A stretch of 64,000 bases of DNA, from contig CM038232.1 in the NCBI GenBank assembly GCA_021442155.1, positions 65,081,555 to 65,145,554 on the forward strand, read 5' to 3'. Positions 1 through 12,375 of the stretch are shown one piece after another; positions within the stretch are counted from its first letter, which is position 1; each line of letters begins with the position of its first letter. The position numbers were made by a program, and so were the translations under genes. This stretch comes from Cymbidium sinense (Eukaryota; Streptophyta; Magnoliopsida; Asparagales; Orchidaceae). The notes under the pieces are model-generated. The model searched no databases, was not told the origin of the DNA, and was given only the letters and a program-made list of their open reading frames with translations.

Positions 1-3000
1 TTACTTCATTTATAATAATTGATTTATAGGTTTTGAAAATAGTTTTTGGTTTAATAGTAATAATAGGCACTCATATTTTTAATTTAAGTCAACACATGTA
101 ATTTGACATAAAAAAATATTTTATTTAATTAATTTTCAAAAGAAATAAATGCATGATTTCATAGGACAAGCAATATTTAGCATGATTGAAAAGAAGCAAA
201 AGAATGTAAGCACATGATTTCATTCACCCCGATTAATTCCTAAGGACAATCATATTAAATAAGGCTTATTTAAAATAAACCAAAATTCTTTAAATACATT
301 TTAAACTTTGAGTTTGATTTGATTTAGGAAATATGAGAGTGGTTTGCTAATCCTAACCCATTTCCCCATATGTGAATTAGTTGGGTTTAATGAAGAATAT
401 TTAAGTTTTATGTTTTAATTAGGTTAAAGCATTTAATTAATTAATCCTTATATCACCTTAAATTAATTAATAATTAATAATAATAATATGATATGCAACC
501 ATCTGAAAAGTAAATTTGCAATGCTCTTAAGAAATGAAAGGGGCCTAATGCAATTGGCTTATGATTAATAGTTAATTAAGCTTAAGGGATCTCACTTAAT
601 TAATTTTATGATTTTCTCAAACATGTGAGCCAACCAAAATTTCATTATCTCTCACCTTGGGTTATTGAACACCCAAAGAGCTACCCAAGATCAATTAAAG
701 GTTGCTTAGGTGTGGTTGAATCGATTCTTAATTTTAAATTATTAGGCCTTTAATTAATTGATTAAACATTTTGCTCATGTTTAAATTTGAATGATGAAAT
801 TATCTTAAGGAAAAGGATCAAGGGCAAGGCCCCAATCTTAATACCTAAATCTTTTAAACATCTAATTAGATTTTGATTTCCTTATTTTAAAGATTAATAA
901 CTTAATTAATCAATTAATCATTCCATTAACCATTAATTAATTTATTTTTAAATATAAAGAAGACTTAGGAAATGAATTAGGAAAAGTATCCCCAATCACA
1001 TTTCCTTAGTTATATTCAAGAGAGGTGATTAAATTTAAATGATTAATCAAGTTATTATTCATTCATTAATTATGATTAATTATATTAAGAGAGTGATTAA
1101 GGGTTAATCAAGTGATTTTCCTAATTAAGCAATCAATAAAAACCTAGATAAATAGGGGAGACAGAGGTCATCTCCTTAAACATCCACATAAAATTTAAGA
1201 TTAATTGAGTGCTTAATTAAGGTGTAATAATTAGATTTTTTAAAACTAATTAAGCTAAAATCATTCAAAATCAATCAATTATAAGTTTCTAGATTCTACT
1301 AAATATCTTCAAAATGAGCTAAGTATTTTGTATTTTTTATTTTAGTTATGATTTTAGAAAGTTTTAGGATTAAAAAATTAATTAGCCTTAAAGCCTTAGC
1401 AGTCGGCGTACATGGCGATGGGATTATTTTAGTCACATCCGTTGACTCATGGCGGACGCGCTTTCTATGGACCATCCATCGATCTAAGATCGGCAACCCA
1501 ATTCAATCCGTTTTAGGAAAGGAATCGGGACTCTACCATGGGATGAGCCATTCATCCCAATCACGGGATGGACTCATGATCTATATGATGAATGATGAAA
1601 GATGGATGATGGTCTTCCTCATTTGATCCAGCTCACCCAAGCTAATTGTCTCCAAATTCTTCCCACACCTTCGGAAGGGATCACACATAGTCAATTTTCC
1701 ATGAAACTGACAAGGACCAACTTTTCCATGAGGCTCAGTTTGAGAAATTACCTCACCGGAGCTAATGTCTGGCGGTGCAACGTTGAAAGTAGCTTCACCT
1801 AGTTGAGGTGAGGCTCTGTTGAAGAGCTTTGAGCTTGATTTGGTGTGTGAGGCTTGGTTGACCAATCCATAGGCTTCAACTCTGATCGAACTCACTCCTC
1901 CCGTGACTTCAAAGCTTGGAAATTGGTTCAGTTGGCTTCGATAGGGTATGGTGATGGTGTGGCTAAGAGGAATTGAAGTTTTATTTAAAAATGAGAGACT
2001 ATTGCTTGGGATTGGGATACCCCATTTTAGCATTGCTCAGGAATGGACAATGGCAAATGGAGAGAGCTTGGCGATCCTAGGAAACACTCTGAGGAGCTTC
2101 ATAATTCACTTAGGAGAGCTCACAATGCAAGTGTGTGCAAAATTATAATCGAATTGAGGGGGTATACTCCTTAATTTTCCATCATGGATGGACGGCAGCA
2201 TGCACACATTTTGCACTGGCTCACCACCATCAGGCTGCCGGACTTGTCTCCATCAAGTCAGGGAGGCACACTAGTGATGGGTGGAATGATGGGAGGCTTC
2301 CATGGACCCAATGTGCAAGGATGCAAAGGTCTTGATCCAATGGGTTCTCGATTTGGGTTGGAGGTGAGTCAACTCACCTCCCAAAGGTCCTTGGCCGACC
2401 TAGGGTGAGTTAGGATAGATAGGTGGGTTAGGAGAAGGTTCCATGGGAGCTAATGATCTGTTATGGGGATGGTGTAGTTGACTTTAGCTTGGATCCAATG
2501 GTTTGAAGGTTTAAATCCTATGGTTTGATGGCTAGTCTCCTTCATGGTGCCCATTTGGCTTTTGGGCTAATTTAAAAATAAATTAGGACATGTTTGGGTC
2601 GGGTTTGACAAAGTCTTAGGGTCTCATAAGTTGGTTTGAAGTAATTTGGCTTGGATTGGTCAAATGGGTTTCATTTGGGCTAGGTTGACCAATTAGTCAA
2701 ATTGGGTCAAAGGCTTTGGTTAGGTTCATATGATGATTTGGGATATTTTAGTTCAATTAATTTGGATTGGTTTGTCCTAGGTTTGGATCTGAGTCATTTG
2801 GATTCAAAAGGGTCAAATTGGTCAAGTTAACCCATTTGTTCAATTTGACTAAATTAGGTTGGGTTAGGTGTTGAGTCAAGTTCAACTGGTTGATTAAAAA
2901 TGATTGCAGGCTTTGGTTTTGTTTAATTTGGAATTGATTTGAATTATGATCAAAGTCATTTAGGCTAGGTTGAGTCAAGTTGACCAATTTGTCAACTTGG

Positions 3001-4560
3001 GCTCATTCATGGCTTTGGTCAAGTTCAATAAGTGATTTGGAATGAACTTGGGTCATCAGTTACAATCAATTTGGATTAAATCATGATTTGACCTATTTTG
3101 ACTATTTTTAGGCCAATTTGGGTCAACTTAGGTCAAGTGATCAATTAGGCTTGGTTTGACTCAATTGATGATTTGGTCATCTTCAAACATTGATTATGAA
3201 TGTGATTGAGTCAATGGTTTTGATCAATTTGGCATATGATGAATTTGACTAGTTTGGGTTTCATTTGAGCTAAATGTTGACTTGGTCAAAGGCTAGGTTT
3301 AACTTGGTTTGACCCAATTCAAGGTGGTTGATCACCCCATGATGATTGTTGATCATGAGTGAGGTTTAGATGGGATTAGTTCAATCTAATTTGGGTTGGA
3401 TTAGAAATTGGCTCGAAAAGATCTTTTAGGTCACTTTAGGTCAAGTGAGCCTAAATGAGTCAATTGGCTTGATCAAGATTTGATTTAAGTTTGGTTGAAC
3501 TCACATATGAGCTTAGGATTGAAACATAAATCCAATTGCAATTGGTTTGGAGCCAAATGGGTTTTGGTTCATATGACAATTTCAAATCAAAAGGGTCAAC
3601 TTGGGCTTGATTTGGGTTGACTTGGATTTGGTTTGATAATGGTGGTATATGTTTATATTTGGATTAATGATTGGAGGAATGATTGAATCATGAAGAAATC
3701 CATGGGATTTGAGTTAACTTGGGTTTCATTTAGCCAAGTTCAAAAGTTTGGATAAAAAGGCTAAACTTGGGAATTTGATTTGTTTTGAGTTTGGTTTTGG
3801 TCATTTGAATTTATATTTCATTTACATTTGTGAATATAAATGAAGATATAAATGGGTTATGAGAAAATCACTTAAGTTTGGAGTGATTTGGAAGCAAATT
3901 TGATTAAGCTTAGGGATGTAGGTCAAAAGGGCTAACTTGGGTTTTGATTTGGTTTGATTTATTTTTGGTCATTAGAGGGTGGGTTTCATTTATATTTATG
4001 AGTATAAATGAAGGAATGATTGATTTATAAAGGAATCAATCATGTTTAGGTTGATTTGAATCAAGATTTGATTAGCTTTATGGAGATGGGTCCATATGGC
4101 TTAAGAAGGGTTTTGATTTGGTTTGATTCATTTTGATTTGATTTGAATTGTTTGAATTTGGATTTCATTTATATTTATGAATATAAATTAAGTAATGATA
4201 GATTTATAAAGAAATCAACCAAGTTTGAGTTGGTTTGAAGGAGTTTTGGCTAAGCACATGAAGGTGATTCATATGGCCTATGGAAAGATTTTGAAATTTG
4301 GACTTAATCATGAGTTTCAATCATTTGGAGTTTGGAATTAATTTATGATTTGGAATTTTATTTGAGATTGAATTTGATAATTGAGAAAATCAATTGGATT
4401 AAGGTTGATTTGAATTTGGTTAAGGCTAAGTCCATAAGATAAAATCAATGGGCTTAGGAAGGGATTCAGAGTTTGAATTTAGTGTTGGATTTCAATCATT
4501 GGATAGTTGGATTTGATTTTAGAATTTGAATTTGAAGTTTGGTTTGAAAAAAGGAAGCAA
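1..4560 (-). repeat. Left (3') LTR of the Tat/Ogre element, incomplete
   Basis: Bases 1-660 match 16198-16862 at high identity. Bases about 620-3340 match a second fragment at 49100-51195, so the repeat family extends well beyond the part shared with the right LTR. In element orientation this is the 3' LTR with its U3 start on the right. The inner edge is set near 4560 only because the sequence character changes there; no clear terminal CA plus polypurine tract was found. Bases 1380-2450 are less AT-rich than their surroundings. Short ORFs in this stretch show no known domain and are treated as chance. Confidence 0.65.
2560..4560. repeat. Degenerate G/T-biased short-repeat block in LTR U3
   Basis: The + strand is built from many imperfect copies of phrases such as ttgggtcaa, gttgacc and atttggtc, with later blocks repeating tttatatttatgaatataaat. 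It is strikingly rich in G and T on the + strand. The long minus-strand ORF at 2757-2987, rich in Asn, Leu and Gln, simply reflects this repetition and is not called a gene. Confidence 0.7.
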
Positions 4561-7280
4561 GGATCGGGTTTGGGCTATAGGGTAGGCAAGTCTTCCTAAA
4601 TCCCTAAGGCACAACCTATTCTTATGGCTAACTCTTCTAAGTCTCTAGGGTTAGGTTAAGTGTTCACTTAATCACTAGAAGTGTCTTAAGACTAAGGAAC
4701 TCTTAGTGTCTATAAGAGTCCTAAACCTCTGATGAGGAAGCTGAGAGCTCACTCCAAAAGTGAGGTCAACAAAGGGCGCCAATAGGTGTGGTGTGACTAA
4801 TAAGGCACACCGCACATGTTGGTGTTGACCGAGACGATCAACAACGTCCGAGGGATCACAAACACTAACATAAATGATCTACTCCTAAACTTGAGGTGTA
4901 GAAGGAATCAAGATCTTAGTGTAATGCAACTCCACTCATGCCAAGGGCATAAGGGAGGAAGAATGTATCCACCAAGGGATCACGCATGTGAGCCTTCCAC
5001 TAGGGAAGCAGGTTCAAGTTATCCACTAAGGATAAGAGGTTTGGATTTGAATGCAAGGTATGATTTGGGTAGAGTATCCACTGAGGATTAGGATGTATAA
5101 CCCACCAAGGATAGATGCATGAACCTTTCCCTAAGGAAGCATGCTTATGTTATCCACTAGGGATAAGGAGGGTTTGAAATTCTTTTGAGGGTGCACTCAC
5201 TGGGGAATGCAAGTTTGAATTAGATTTGATTGACTCCACTAGGGAAGTCGGGATGATTGATGTCTCACTGGAGAGAAATTGATTGGTTGTTTATTTAAGT
5301 TTTGAATTTCGAGATGGAACCTATCAGTTTGTGATGGATCGCACTGAGAAGGGGCTATGTAGGTCTTAGCCTATCTCAGATTTACCAGTCCAAAGGGGTA
5401 GTCCACCGGTAACATGGTAGAATTATTCAACCTAAAGGGTTGGATTTCAATGTATAATGGCTGTGCTAGGGAGAAAGCGTGGCAGACTTACTTCTCCAAA
5501 AGCAAGGGACAACCGTTAGGGTGATCTGTTAGACACAACAAATCAAACCTAACCTAGAATGACTACTAAATGAAAGCACGGGGACTTATATGAACTCAGA
5601 AGTAGTCAAGATAATGTCATTTGACTAAATTGCATTGTTTTAATTTCATTTATTTTAATTTGATGGAGCCCATCTTTTTGCGATGGATACACTAAGAAGG
5701 GGCTAATATCAGCCTAGTGTGGTCTTAGATTGGAAAATCTAATGGGATAGTCTACCATCCGTGGGGTAGAACTAACCAACCAAAGGGGTGTCGTTCAGTT
5801 TGCAATGGTCAAGTTAGGAAGAAAGTGCAGGGACTCACGTCTTCCTAAATAAGTAACCACTGGGGTGATCAGTCACTTCTGCAATGAATTAGACCCGATC
5901 TAAGGCTGCCTATCGATTTGCAATGATCATGCTAGAAAGAATGTGTAATAGACTTATATCTTTCAAAGCAAAGATGACCGTCAGGGTGACTTGTCGATGG
6001 CACAACAAGTTGAACTTGACCTAAGGGTGACTACTAAAAGAGTGCCGACCTAGGGAATTATCTCAACTCAAAGTAATTAGGTAATTCCTAAAGGGAGTTT
6101 TGCTAACACTACCCTAAAGATAGGATGTCTGCTCGAGAAAAGGGCCACTATGGGCTTGAATTCTTAATCCACAAGCGAAGATATAATTTATTTGTTTTAT
6201 ACCTGTTGGTTTGCGAGGGACCACACAGAGAAAGAGCTTATATCAACCATTAAAACAATGGTGGCGACTAGGAAAGGGGGACTACCCATTCCAAGAGTAA
6301 TCGGGGCAGTGTCTAAATGGGGTCGCTAAGGATGTGATCCAAATAGAGTGCCCACAGGGGAGGTGTTGCTAGGGGCATTATCCAAAACCCTGTAAAAGAA
6401 AGCCTAGATGTATTCGGTGGCCAACTCAAGGAGAAAGCGGGGACTCACATCTGCCAAGAGTGGTGTATCCACCGGGTGGGTCACGATGAGCATGGTGATA
6501 TCCAACCAACTAAGGTACCTGACGATTTGTGACAATCAGTCTAAAAAGAAGGCGTGTAGACATACATCTCACCAAAGCGGAGCTGATCGCCGGGATAATC
6601 TATCTTCGGCTCGACAGGGGCTATCCGACCTAGGGCGACTACTAAGCGAGGAGTCCAGTGTAAGGACTAAACCTAAGCTTGAAGTAGTCAAGAAGAAAGG
6701 AGTCATTGGGGGACTTACCCTAAGCCTCAAATATACTCAACCTAATTAGTGCATGATGGCTAGTTCAAGAAGAAAGCATGTAGGCTTACATCATGGGGTA
6801 GCTTACTGACTGCGCAGTAAGACCCACCAAACTGACAAGGTGCTCATTGGTTTGCAATGGTCAAGTCAGGAAAAAAGTGTAGGGACTCACATCTACCAGA
6901 CAAATTACCATTGGGTGACATACTAGTAAGGTAATATATCAGCCCAACCTGGAGCAGCTAATGAGTGAGTGCCACAAGGGGCTTCCTCCCACATCAAAGT
7001 AGCTCGAGACAAAAGATATGTGTTTGTTTGTATTATGAGAGAAGGAATAAGATGTTGCTTGGGTTCTCTTACACCTAACTTAGTAGCACTATAAGATTGA
7101 ATGTAGTTCATGTTTGTGTTGTGGAAGAATAGGATATCGCTTGGGATCTCTTACACCTACCCTAAACATATCGTGATGGATTCGCAAGCAAAAGATGTTT
7201 CTGACACATAAGAGGTGGAACTTGATATGAAAAGAAGTTTTATTGATGATTATTTTTAAACAAGATTTTATGGATAATAT
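4561..7280 (-). repeat. 3' untranslated region of the Tat/Ogre element with degenerate tandem repeats
   Basis: This lies between the pol stop at 7281-7283 and the left LTR. Bases 4960-5200 repeat 'tatccactaagggataagg'-like units. Bases 5440-6900 carry at least seven diverged copies of a module containing 'tttgcaatggtcaagttag', then 'gaagaaagtgtagggactcac', then a 'gggtgatc' phrase. Long repeat-rich 3' regions are known from Ogre elements. The + strand ORFs at 4816-5091 and 6408-6749 run through these repeats and show no domain. Confidence 0.6.
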
Positions 7281-8418
7281 TTATTTTAGGTAGAGCTCGT
7301 TGATTGGAAGCATAGGGAGCTCTCCCTTATAATTTATAAGTTGATAAGATCCTCCTTGATAGGCCTTTTCTATGGTGAAAGGGCCTTCCCAAGTGGGTTC
7401 AAACTTACCTCCATCTTTCAACGGGCAACAATTGATCTCCTTAGAACTAAAATAAGCTCTCCTACTTGAAGAGCTCTAAGAAGGACCAACTTATTGTGAG
7501 CTTGAATCATTTTGGCTTTGAACAACTTGAGATGTTGGCATGCCCTGAGGCGTCTCTCCTCCAAACCTTCAAGTTCTTCTAATCACAGCTTAACATTCTT
7601 CTCTATAGTAATATTGCTACCAAAAGCTATCCTTAGTGATGGGAGTTGGACTTATAATGGTAGAATGGCTTCGAACACATACACTAAGGAGAATGGGGTA
7701 GATTGAGTTGGAGTTCTACATATGGTGGGTAGGCCCATAAGGCTTCAACCAACTGCTCATGCCACTATCTCTTATTATCGTTAAGTGTCTTCTTCAATAT
7801 TTGGATGAGAGTTTTGTTGAATGCTTCTGCTAGGCCATTTGCCCTCTAGTAGCAGATGGTGGAATATTTCCAATCTATGATGTGTCTCTGGGCAAAGCTA
7901 TTGATATTGGTGCTCTTGAATGCAGTACCATTATTGAATATAATTCATCGAGGCACCCAAAATCTATATACGATATAGTTTCTAAAAAACTAGAGTACAA
8001 GTTAAGTTGTGACCTCTCTAAGTGAGATTTCCTCCGCCCACTTGGAAAAGTGTTCGGTGGCAACTAGAATGAACCAGTGACCCTTGGAAGAAGGAGGATT
8101 GATCGGACCCACTATGTCAGTGCCCCAACACTCAAATGGCCATGAGGCCAAAGCAGGGTGTAGAATGTTGGGTCGTTGATGCAGGACCACACCATGCACC
8201 TGACATTGGTAGCTTCTCCTAGCTACATCTATGCAGTCTATAATCATCGAAGGCCAATAGTATCCTAGTCTTTTGATCTTGGCTTTCATCTTCAGACCAG
8301 ATTGGTGAGCTCTGCATAAACCTGAATGTACCTCAGTCACGATCTTACAAGCTTTGTGTTTGGCTAAATAACATAACCACATATGATCAAAAGACCACCG
8401 ATACAAGGTGCCATCCAT
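7281..8418 (-). pseudogene. Integrase region of Tat/Ogre pol, decayed
   Basis: The integrase of a Ty3-gypsy pol joins element cDNA to host DNA. The open part (8418-8002, 138 codons) begins with the zinc-binding segment: His residues in EVHSGLCRAHQSG, then a region where the usual CxxC pair reads SYQC, so one zinc ligand is lost. The core follows, with the first catalytic Asp in ECWGTDIVGP. Past a stop, the second catalytic position reads FNNGTAF where DNG is expected, so that Asp is lost too; the Glu region NGLAEAFNKTL remains. The polyprotein end can be followed to ELPMLPINELYLK and a TAA at 7281-7283. Several stops interrupt the frame. Inactive. Confidence 0.8.
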
Positions 8419-8599
8419 GAGAGCATAGGAGAGAGCTATTTATTTCAACTGATGGGATAATGACTTCCCTTGAGGTAGTTTGGCTGTGTTTAGGTAATCC
8501 ATGAATAGTTTCCTCCAAACTGACTCATCATCCTCTTTGGCAATAGCAACCTCCCCTTTAAGAGAGTGTCTCTCAATGAGTTCAGCATCAATAAGGGAT

Positions 8600-9010
8600 A
8601 AGACTTATCTATTTTAGACCCTTATCAGAATGGACTCATCTTCCGAACATGCCAACTCTTTGGCAAGCTTGGCCAATGCATCTACTACAACATTATCTCC
8701 TCGAGGAATCTTATAGATAGTGACCTATGGGATCTGAGCCAACAACTCCATGATGTACTTGTGGTAATGATGGAGCTTAGGCATTAGAACTTTGTAGGAC
8801 CCAACAATTTGGTTGATGACAAGCTGAGAATCCCTGAAGATGTTGATGCTCTAAATGCATAGTGTAATGACTAACTCTAGATCAATAATCAGAGCCTCAT
8901 ATTTGCCTTCATTGTTGGTGCATGAATTGGATAGATGATATGAGAATCTCATCATATCGTTGTCCGAAGTCAAGAGGACTATTCCTACCCCTGCCTTCCT
9001 TGGAAGAGTA
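8600..9010 (-). pseudogene. Archaeal-type second RNase H (aRNH) of the Tat/Ogre element
   Basis: Reading the minus strand gives GVGIVLLTSDNDMMRFSYHL, TNNEGKYEALIIDLELV, RDSQLVINQIVGSYK and GDNVVVDALAKLAKEL. These are the successive blocks of the RVT_3/archaeal RNase H fold: the Glu in NEGKYEAL, the Asp in RDSQLV and the Asp in VVDALAKL. Plant Tat-lineage elements carry this extra domain between their own RNase H and integrase, which is exactly its place here. In-frame stops are present, so it is a relic. The domain assignment is strong; the exact edges are approximate. Confidence 0.75.
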
Positions 9011-9079
9011 GATCATGGTTCTTCTTCTTTTTGGGAGGAAGCTGCACCATCAAAATACATATCTCAACAGTGAATTATA

Positions 9080-10783
9080 GTGTCCCCTAAATTCATGAGT
9101 TTTTCATCAGGGAGGTCATCACTAAGCAGATAATCAGTAAAAAGTGGGTGTGCTGCTAAAAAATCTGTTAGTGTCTATCCTTTCATAGCACGGATGGGTA
9201 TGAATGTGATGTCAAACTGTAATAAAATCATGGACCATCGTGCCAACCATCTAGATAACATTGATCATATAATGAGATATTGCAGTGGATTGATTCTAGA
9301 GATCAAATTCACCTTATGAGAAAGCATGTAATTTGTAGCTTTTGGGATGCAAAGATTAAAGCTAGGCAGTGCTTTTCAATAGGTGGGTAGTTTGCCTCAG
9401 AAAGAATTAGACTATAACTGAGGTAGTAGAGAGCATTTTTTATCCTTCGTTGTTGGTTTGAGCCAACAAGGTGCCAAGGGAGTCATCTAATGCAGCGGTG
9501 TATAGGATCAAAGGCTTTCCCGATATAGGGGCTGCTAGAACTGGCGGTGCCATCAGCTAGTGCTTGATATCTTCAAAGGCATGTTGGCACTTGTCATCCC
9601 ACTTGAACTTGGCATTCTTTTTCACAAGTACTGAGAATGGCTGGCATCTTCTTGATAATTTAGATATGAAGCATCTTAGATACACCAACTGCCCTTGAAA
9701 TGATTTGAGTTGAGTTAGAATTTTAGGGGGTGGCATTTCTAAGATAGCCTTGATCTTCTCTGGGTCGATATCTATTCCACGGTGTCGGACAACAAACCCA
9801 AGGAATTTTCTTGGAGCCACTTCTAATGCACACTTCAGGGGATTCATTTGAGGTTAAATTGTCTTAACCATTCAAAAACTACTCTCAAGTTGAAGAGATT
9901 GTCTTCCTTTTCTTTGCTTTTGACTACTTGATCATCAACATAGTATTTAACTTGATGGTGAATGGGTTCATTGAAGATCTGAGTCATGGCCTGCTGGTAT
10001 GTAGCACTGGAATTTTTAAGGATGAAACGCATGACCTTATAACAATAAATTCTGATCAGGGTTCAAAAAGTAGTATTTCTTTCATCCTCGGGGGCCATCT
10101 TAATTTAGCTGTAGCAGATGAACCATCCATAAAGGATAATACTGCATGAGATGAGGCACTGTCCACCATCAATTTTGGTATAGAAAATGGAATTTCATCT
10201 TTAGGACATCCCTTGTTCAGATCCCTAAAATTGACACATATGTGAATTTGACCATTCTTTTTCTTAACTGGATGACATTGGCTAACTAGGTGGGATATTT
10301 TTCTTCTTTAATAAAGCCAGCATTGATCAATTTTTAATTTTAGAAGTGACATGTTATTCAATTTCTAATCGCATGCATCTAGGAGCCTGCTTGATAGGGT
10401 TAGCGCTAGGTTCTATTACTAGTTTGTGGACTGCTACATCAGGAGATAAACTGAACATTTCTTCATAACTCTATGTGAAGCCCCATAAACTCAACTAATA
10501 GCCTAACTAAGTCATTGCTTTCTTCTTCATTCAATAAAGAACTGATGTATGTCGGGCATGGATTTTCTTTTATTCCCAAGCTGATTTCTTTGAGTTCATC
10601 AATGATTAATTTGATTACTTCTTTAAATTCTGGTGGTGCATCATTGAATTTAGGCTCATTTGGGTCATCTGAAGTTTCTAAACATGCCTCCTCATAAGAG
10701 TTAGCATTATTTGAGAAGAATCTATCAGAACCCAAATGAGTGGAGATGACTAGGCAATAGTTGTCATCGTCTACTAGAACCAC
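9080..10783 (-). pseudogene. Reverse transcriptase and RNase H of Tat/Ogre pol, decayed
   Basis: The 10783-10463 ORF (106 codons) is the region just before the RT palm: DAPPEFKEVIKLIIDELKEI, then SLLNEEESNDLVRLLVEF. The palm follows with stops. The 10032-9844 ORF holds NSSATYQQAMTQIFNEPIHH and the catalytic YVDD box (KYYVDDQVVKS). The 9847-9557 ORF continues with KCALEVAPRKFLGFVVRHRG and the connection to RNase H (KNAKFKWDDKCQHAFEDIKH). The RNase H core reads LILYTAALDDSLGTLLAQ. The YVDD Asp pair is intact, but stops and frame changes separate all blocks. RT copies element RNA; RNase H degrades it in the hybrid. Confidence 0.85.
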
Positions 10784-11405
10784 TGTGTTGAATCCTAGTC
10801 CTGATCTTGATTGAGAGTGTTTGCTTTGGTTGTCCCATAGTTTTTCAAAGTAGTCCGACCTGTGTTTAGACCAAGCATGTGGGATTAATCTCTTCTTCGC
10901 TAAGTTAATAACATAAGGTGAATACCAATCAAAATGTAGTTGTATTAAATCTTTATATGAACCATCCTTAAGTTCTACATCAACTTCTTAACATGAGGAT
11001 GATGATCCCAATAAAAACTTCTTCGGTCTAACATCTATGGATGACTTGAGGGCCTACTTAACTACTAAACCTTCAACTTTCTGAGGAGAAAGCGAGGTTA
11101 GAGCTAAAGTTCCCAACTGCTTTTTGATTGTTTTACATAATGATGATTTAAATACATTCATGCTTTTCTTGGAGGCCTGGTCTTCACCACTGTCTGGCTC
11201 GAACGTCACCTCCAAAGGGACCCATTGAGAGGGGTTAGTGGCATGCTAATCACATGAGACTCATCCTCCCGAACTTAACTCTAAGTCTATGGATAGCAGG
11301 GTACTCTATGAGCGGAATGTAGCTCTTACCGACTGACCACCAGCAAGGGGGTCTTCCACCTCTGAAATAGCCTCTAATCTTGCCTCTTCCTCTACCAAGT
11401 GGTGG

Positions 11406-11663
11406 TCAAGTCATCCTACCCATGTGTTCATATGGAGGAACAAGTTGTGGGTGGAATCTAACATCTAGCTCTGCCTCTTCCTCGGTGTCTGATTCTCGCT
11501 CACTTGTACTTTCTTTTTCTTTTTCTGTTTTCTTTTCTTTTCCATTTTCAATTTCTTTTTCTTTTGTTTCTTTTTCTTTCAATTTTGAACTTTCACCAAG
11601 TTCATGAGAATAGACTTTTTTGATTTGGAGGAAGATATTAGGCTGCATCTTCATAAATCTCAA
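11406..11663 (-). CDS. Lys/Glu-rich linker ORF between protease and RT
   Basis: An 85-codon ORF whose middle is almost only Lys, Glu, Ser and Thr (KEKETKEKEIENGKEKKTEK), matching the ctttttct-rich + strand. It starts just after the protease block in element orientation. It is probably part of the pol polyprotein spacer and not a separate protein. No catalytic motif is visible. Confidence 0.35.
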   Translation of the reverse strand: MRFMKMQPNIFLQIKKVYSHELGESSKLKEKETKEKEIENGKEKKTEKEKESTSERESDTEEEAELDVRFHPQLVPPYEHMGRMT

Positions 11664-11689
11664 CCTCTCTAACTGAGAATGGCTTCAAG

Positions 11690-12010
11690 TCTCCTTTGAC
11701 ACAATACTTGATTCCACTTCTTCTGAATTTGATGCACTAATGCAAAGAGGATGGAACCATGTTGTTTCCATGTATCCAAGGCCTGCAAAGCGATGTATAA
11801 GAATAAACTATGTAGAACTTGACTTCTGTCTTCTAGTCATCTATCTCTAATGGTAACATTATGGAGCCTAAATACCTCTCACCTTGTTCATTGAATCTTC
11901 TCAACATTATATGATCTCCTCAGAGTTTAGATATGTCAATCCTCAAGTAAGTAAGGATTTTTAAACTCATAATGATCACTGGTGCACCTAGATCAACTAA
12001 CACCCTAGAG
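11690..12010 (-). pseudogene. Aspartic protease of the Tat/Ogre element, altered active site
   Basis: The minus strand reads RVLVDLGAPVIIMSLKIL at the start and CRPWIHGNNMVPSSLHQ near the end. The second phrase matches the Tat-lineage protease ending, GRPWIH followed by PSSLHQ. Retroviral-type proteases cut gag-pol; their active site is D-T/S/N-G-A/S. Here it is D-L-G-A, so the catalytic Asp is kept but the next residue is a Leu. At least two in-frame stops lie between the two blocks. The assignment rests on the conserved ends and the position between gag and RT. Confidence 0.7.
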
Positions 12011-12375
12011 AGTCTGAATCTGCCCATATCCACTGTGATATAGAGGGGATGGTTGTGCTCCGTTGTCTCCAAAAGAAGGTCTTCATCTGTGAATGGAACT
12101 CCATTGGCTTCTCTTGAAAAACATGCCTCCTCTCTAATAGCGGTTAGCTAAGCTAAGCATATTTTTGGATCAAGAAGAACTTTGATCAGTGACTCCCTCA
12201 TCTCTTTAGATAAGACAAAGGAGTCATATATGCTTAGTTTAAATGGAAACCTTTTTAGGTGAGTGAGGAAATTATAGTCAACTCTACATTGGTCCTCCAT
12301 AAGCATATCCATATATGGAGCATCTTGTGGAGGGGATTCTTGATCATTGGAACCGATGACTTGTTTACCCTTATC

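Noticed and set aside
1348..2408. Several + strand ORFs of 66-92 codons in the less AT-rich part of the left LTR
   Set aside because: They overlap minus-strand ORFs, are not conserved as frames in the second LTR fragment at 49100-51195, and show no domain.
4900..6900. Repeats considered as a CRISPR-like array
   Set aside because: Units are diverged, unequal in spacing and inside a plant retrotransposon; there are no identical direct repeats with unique spacers.
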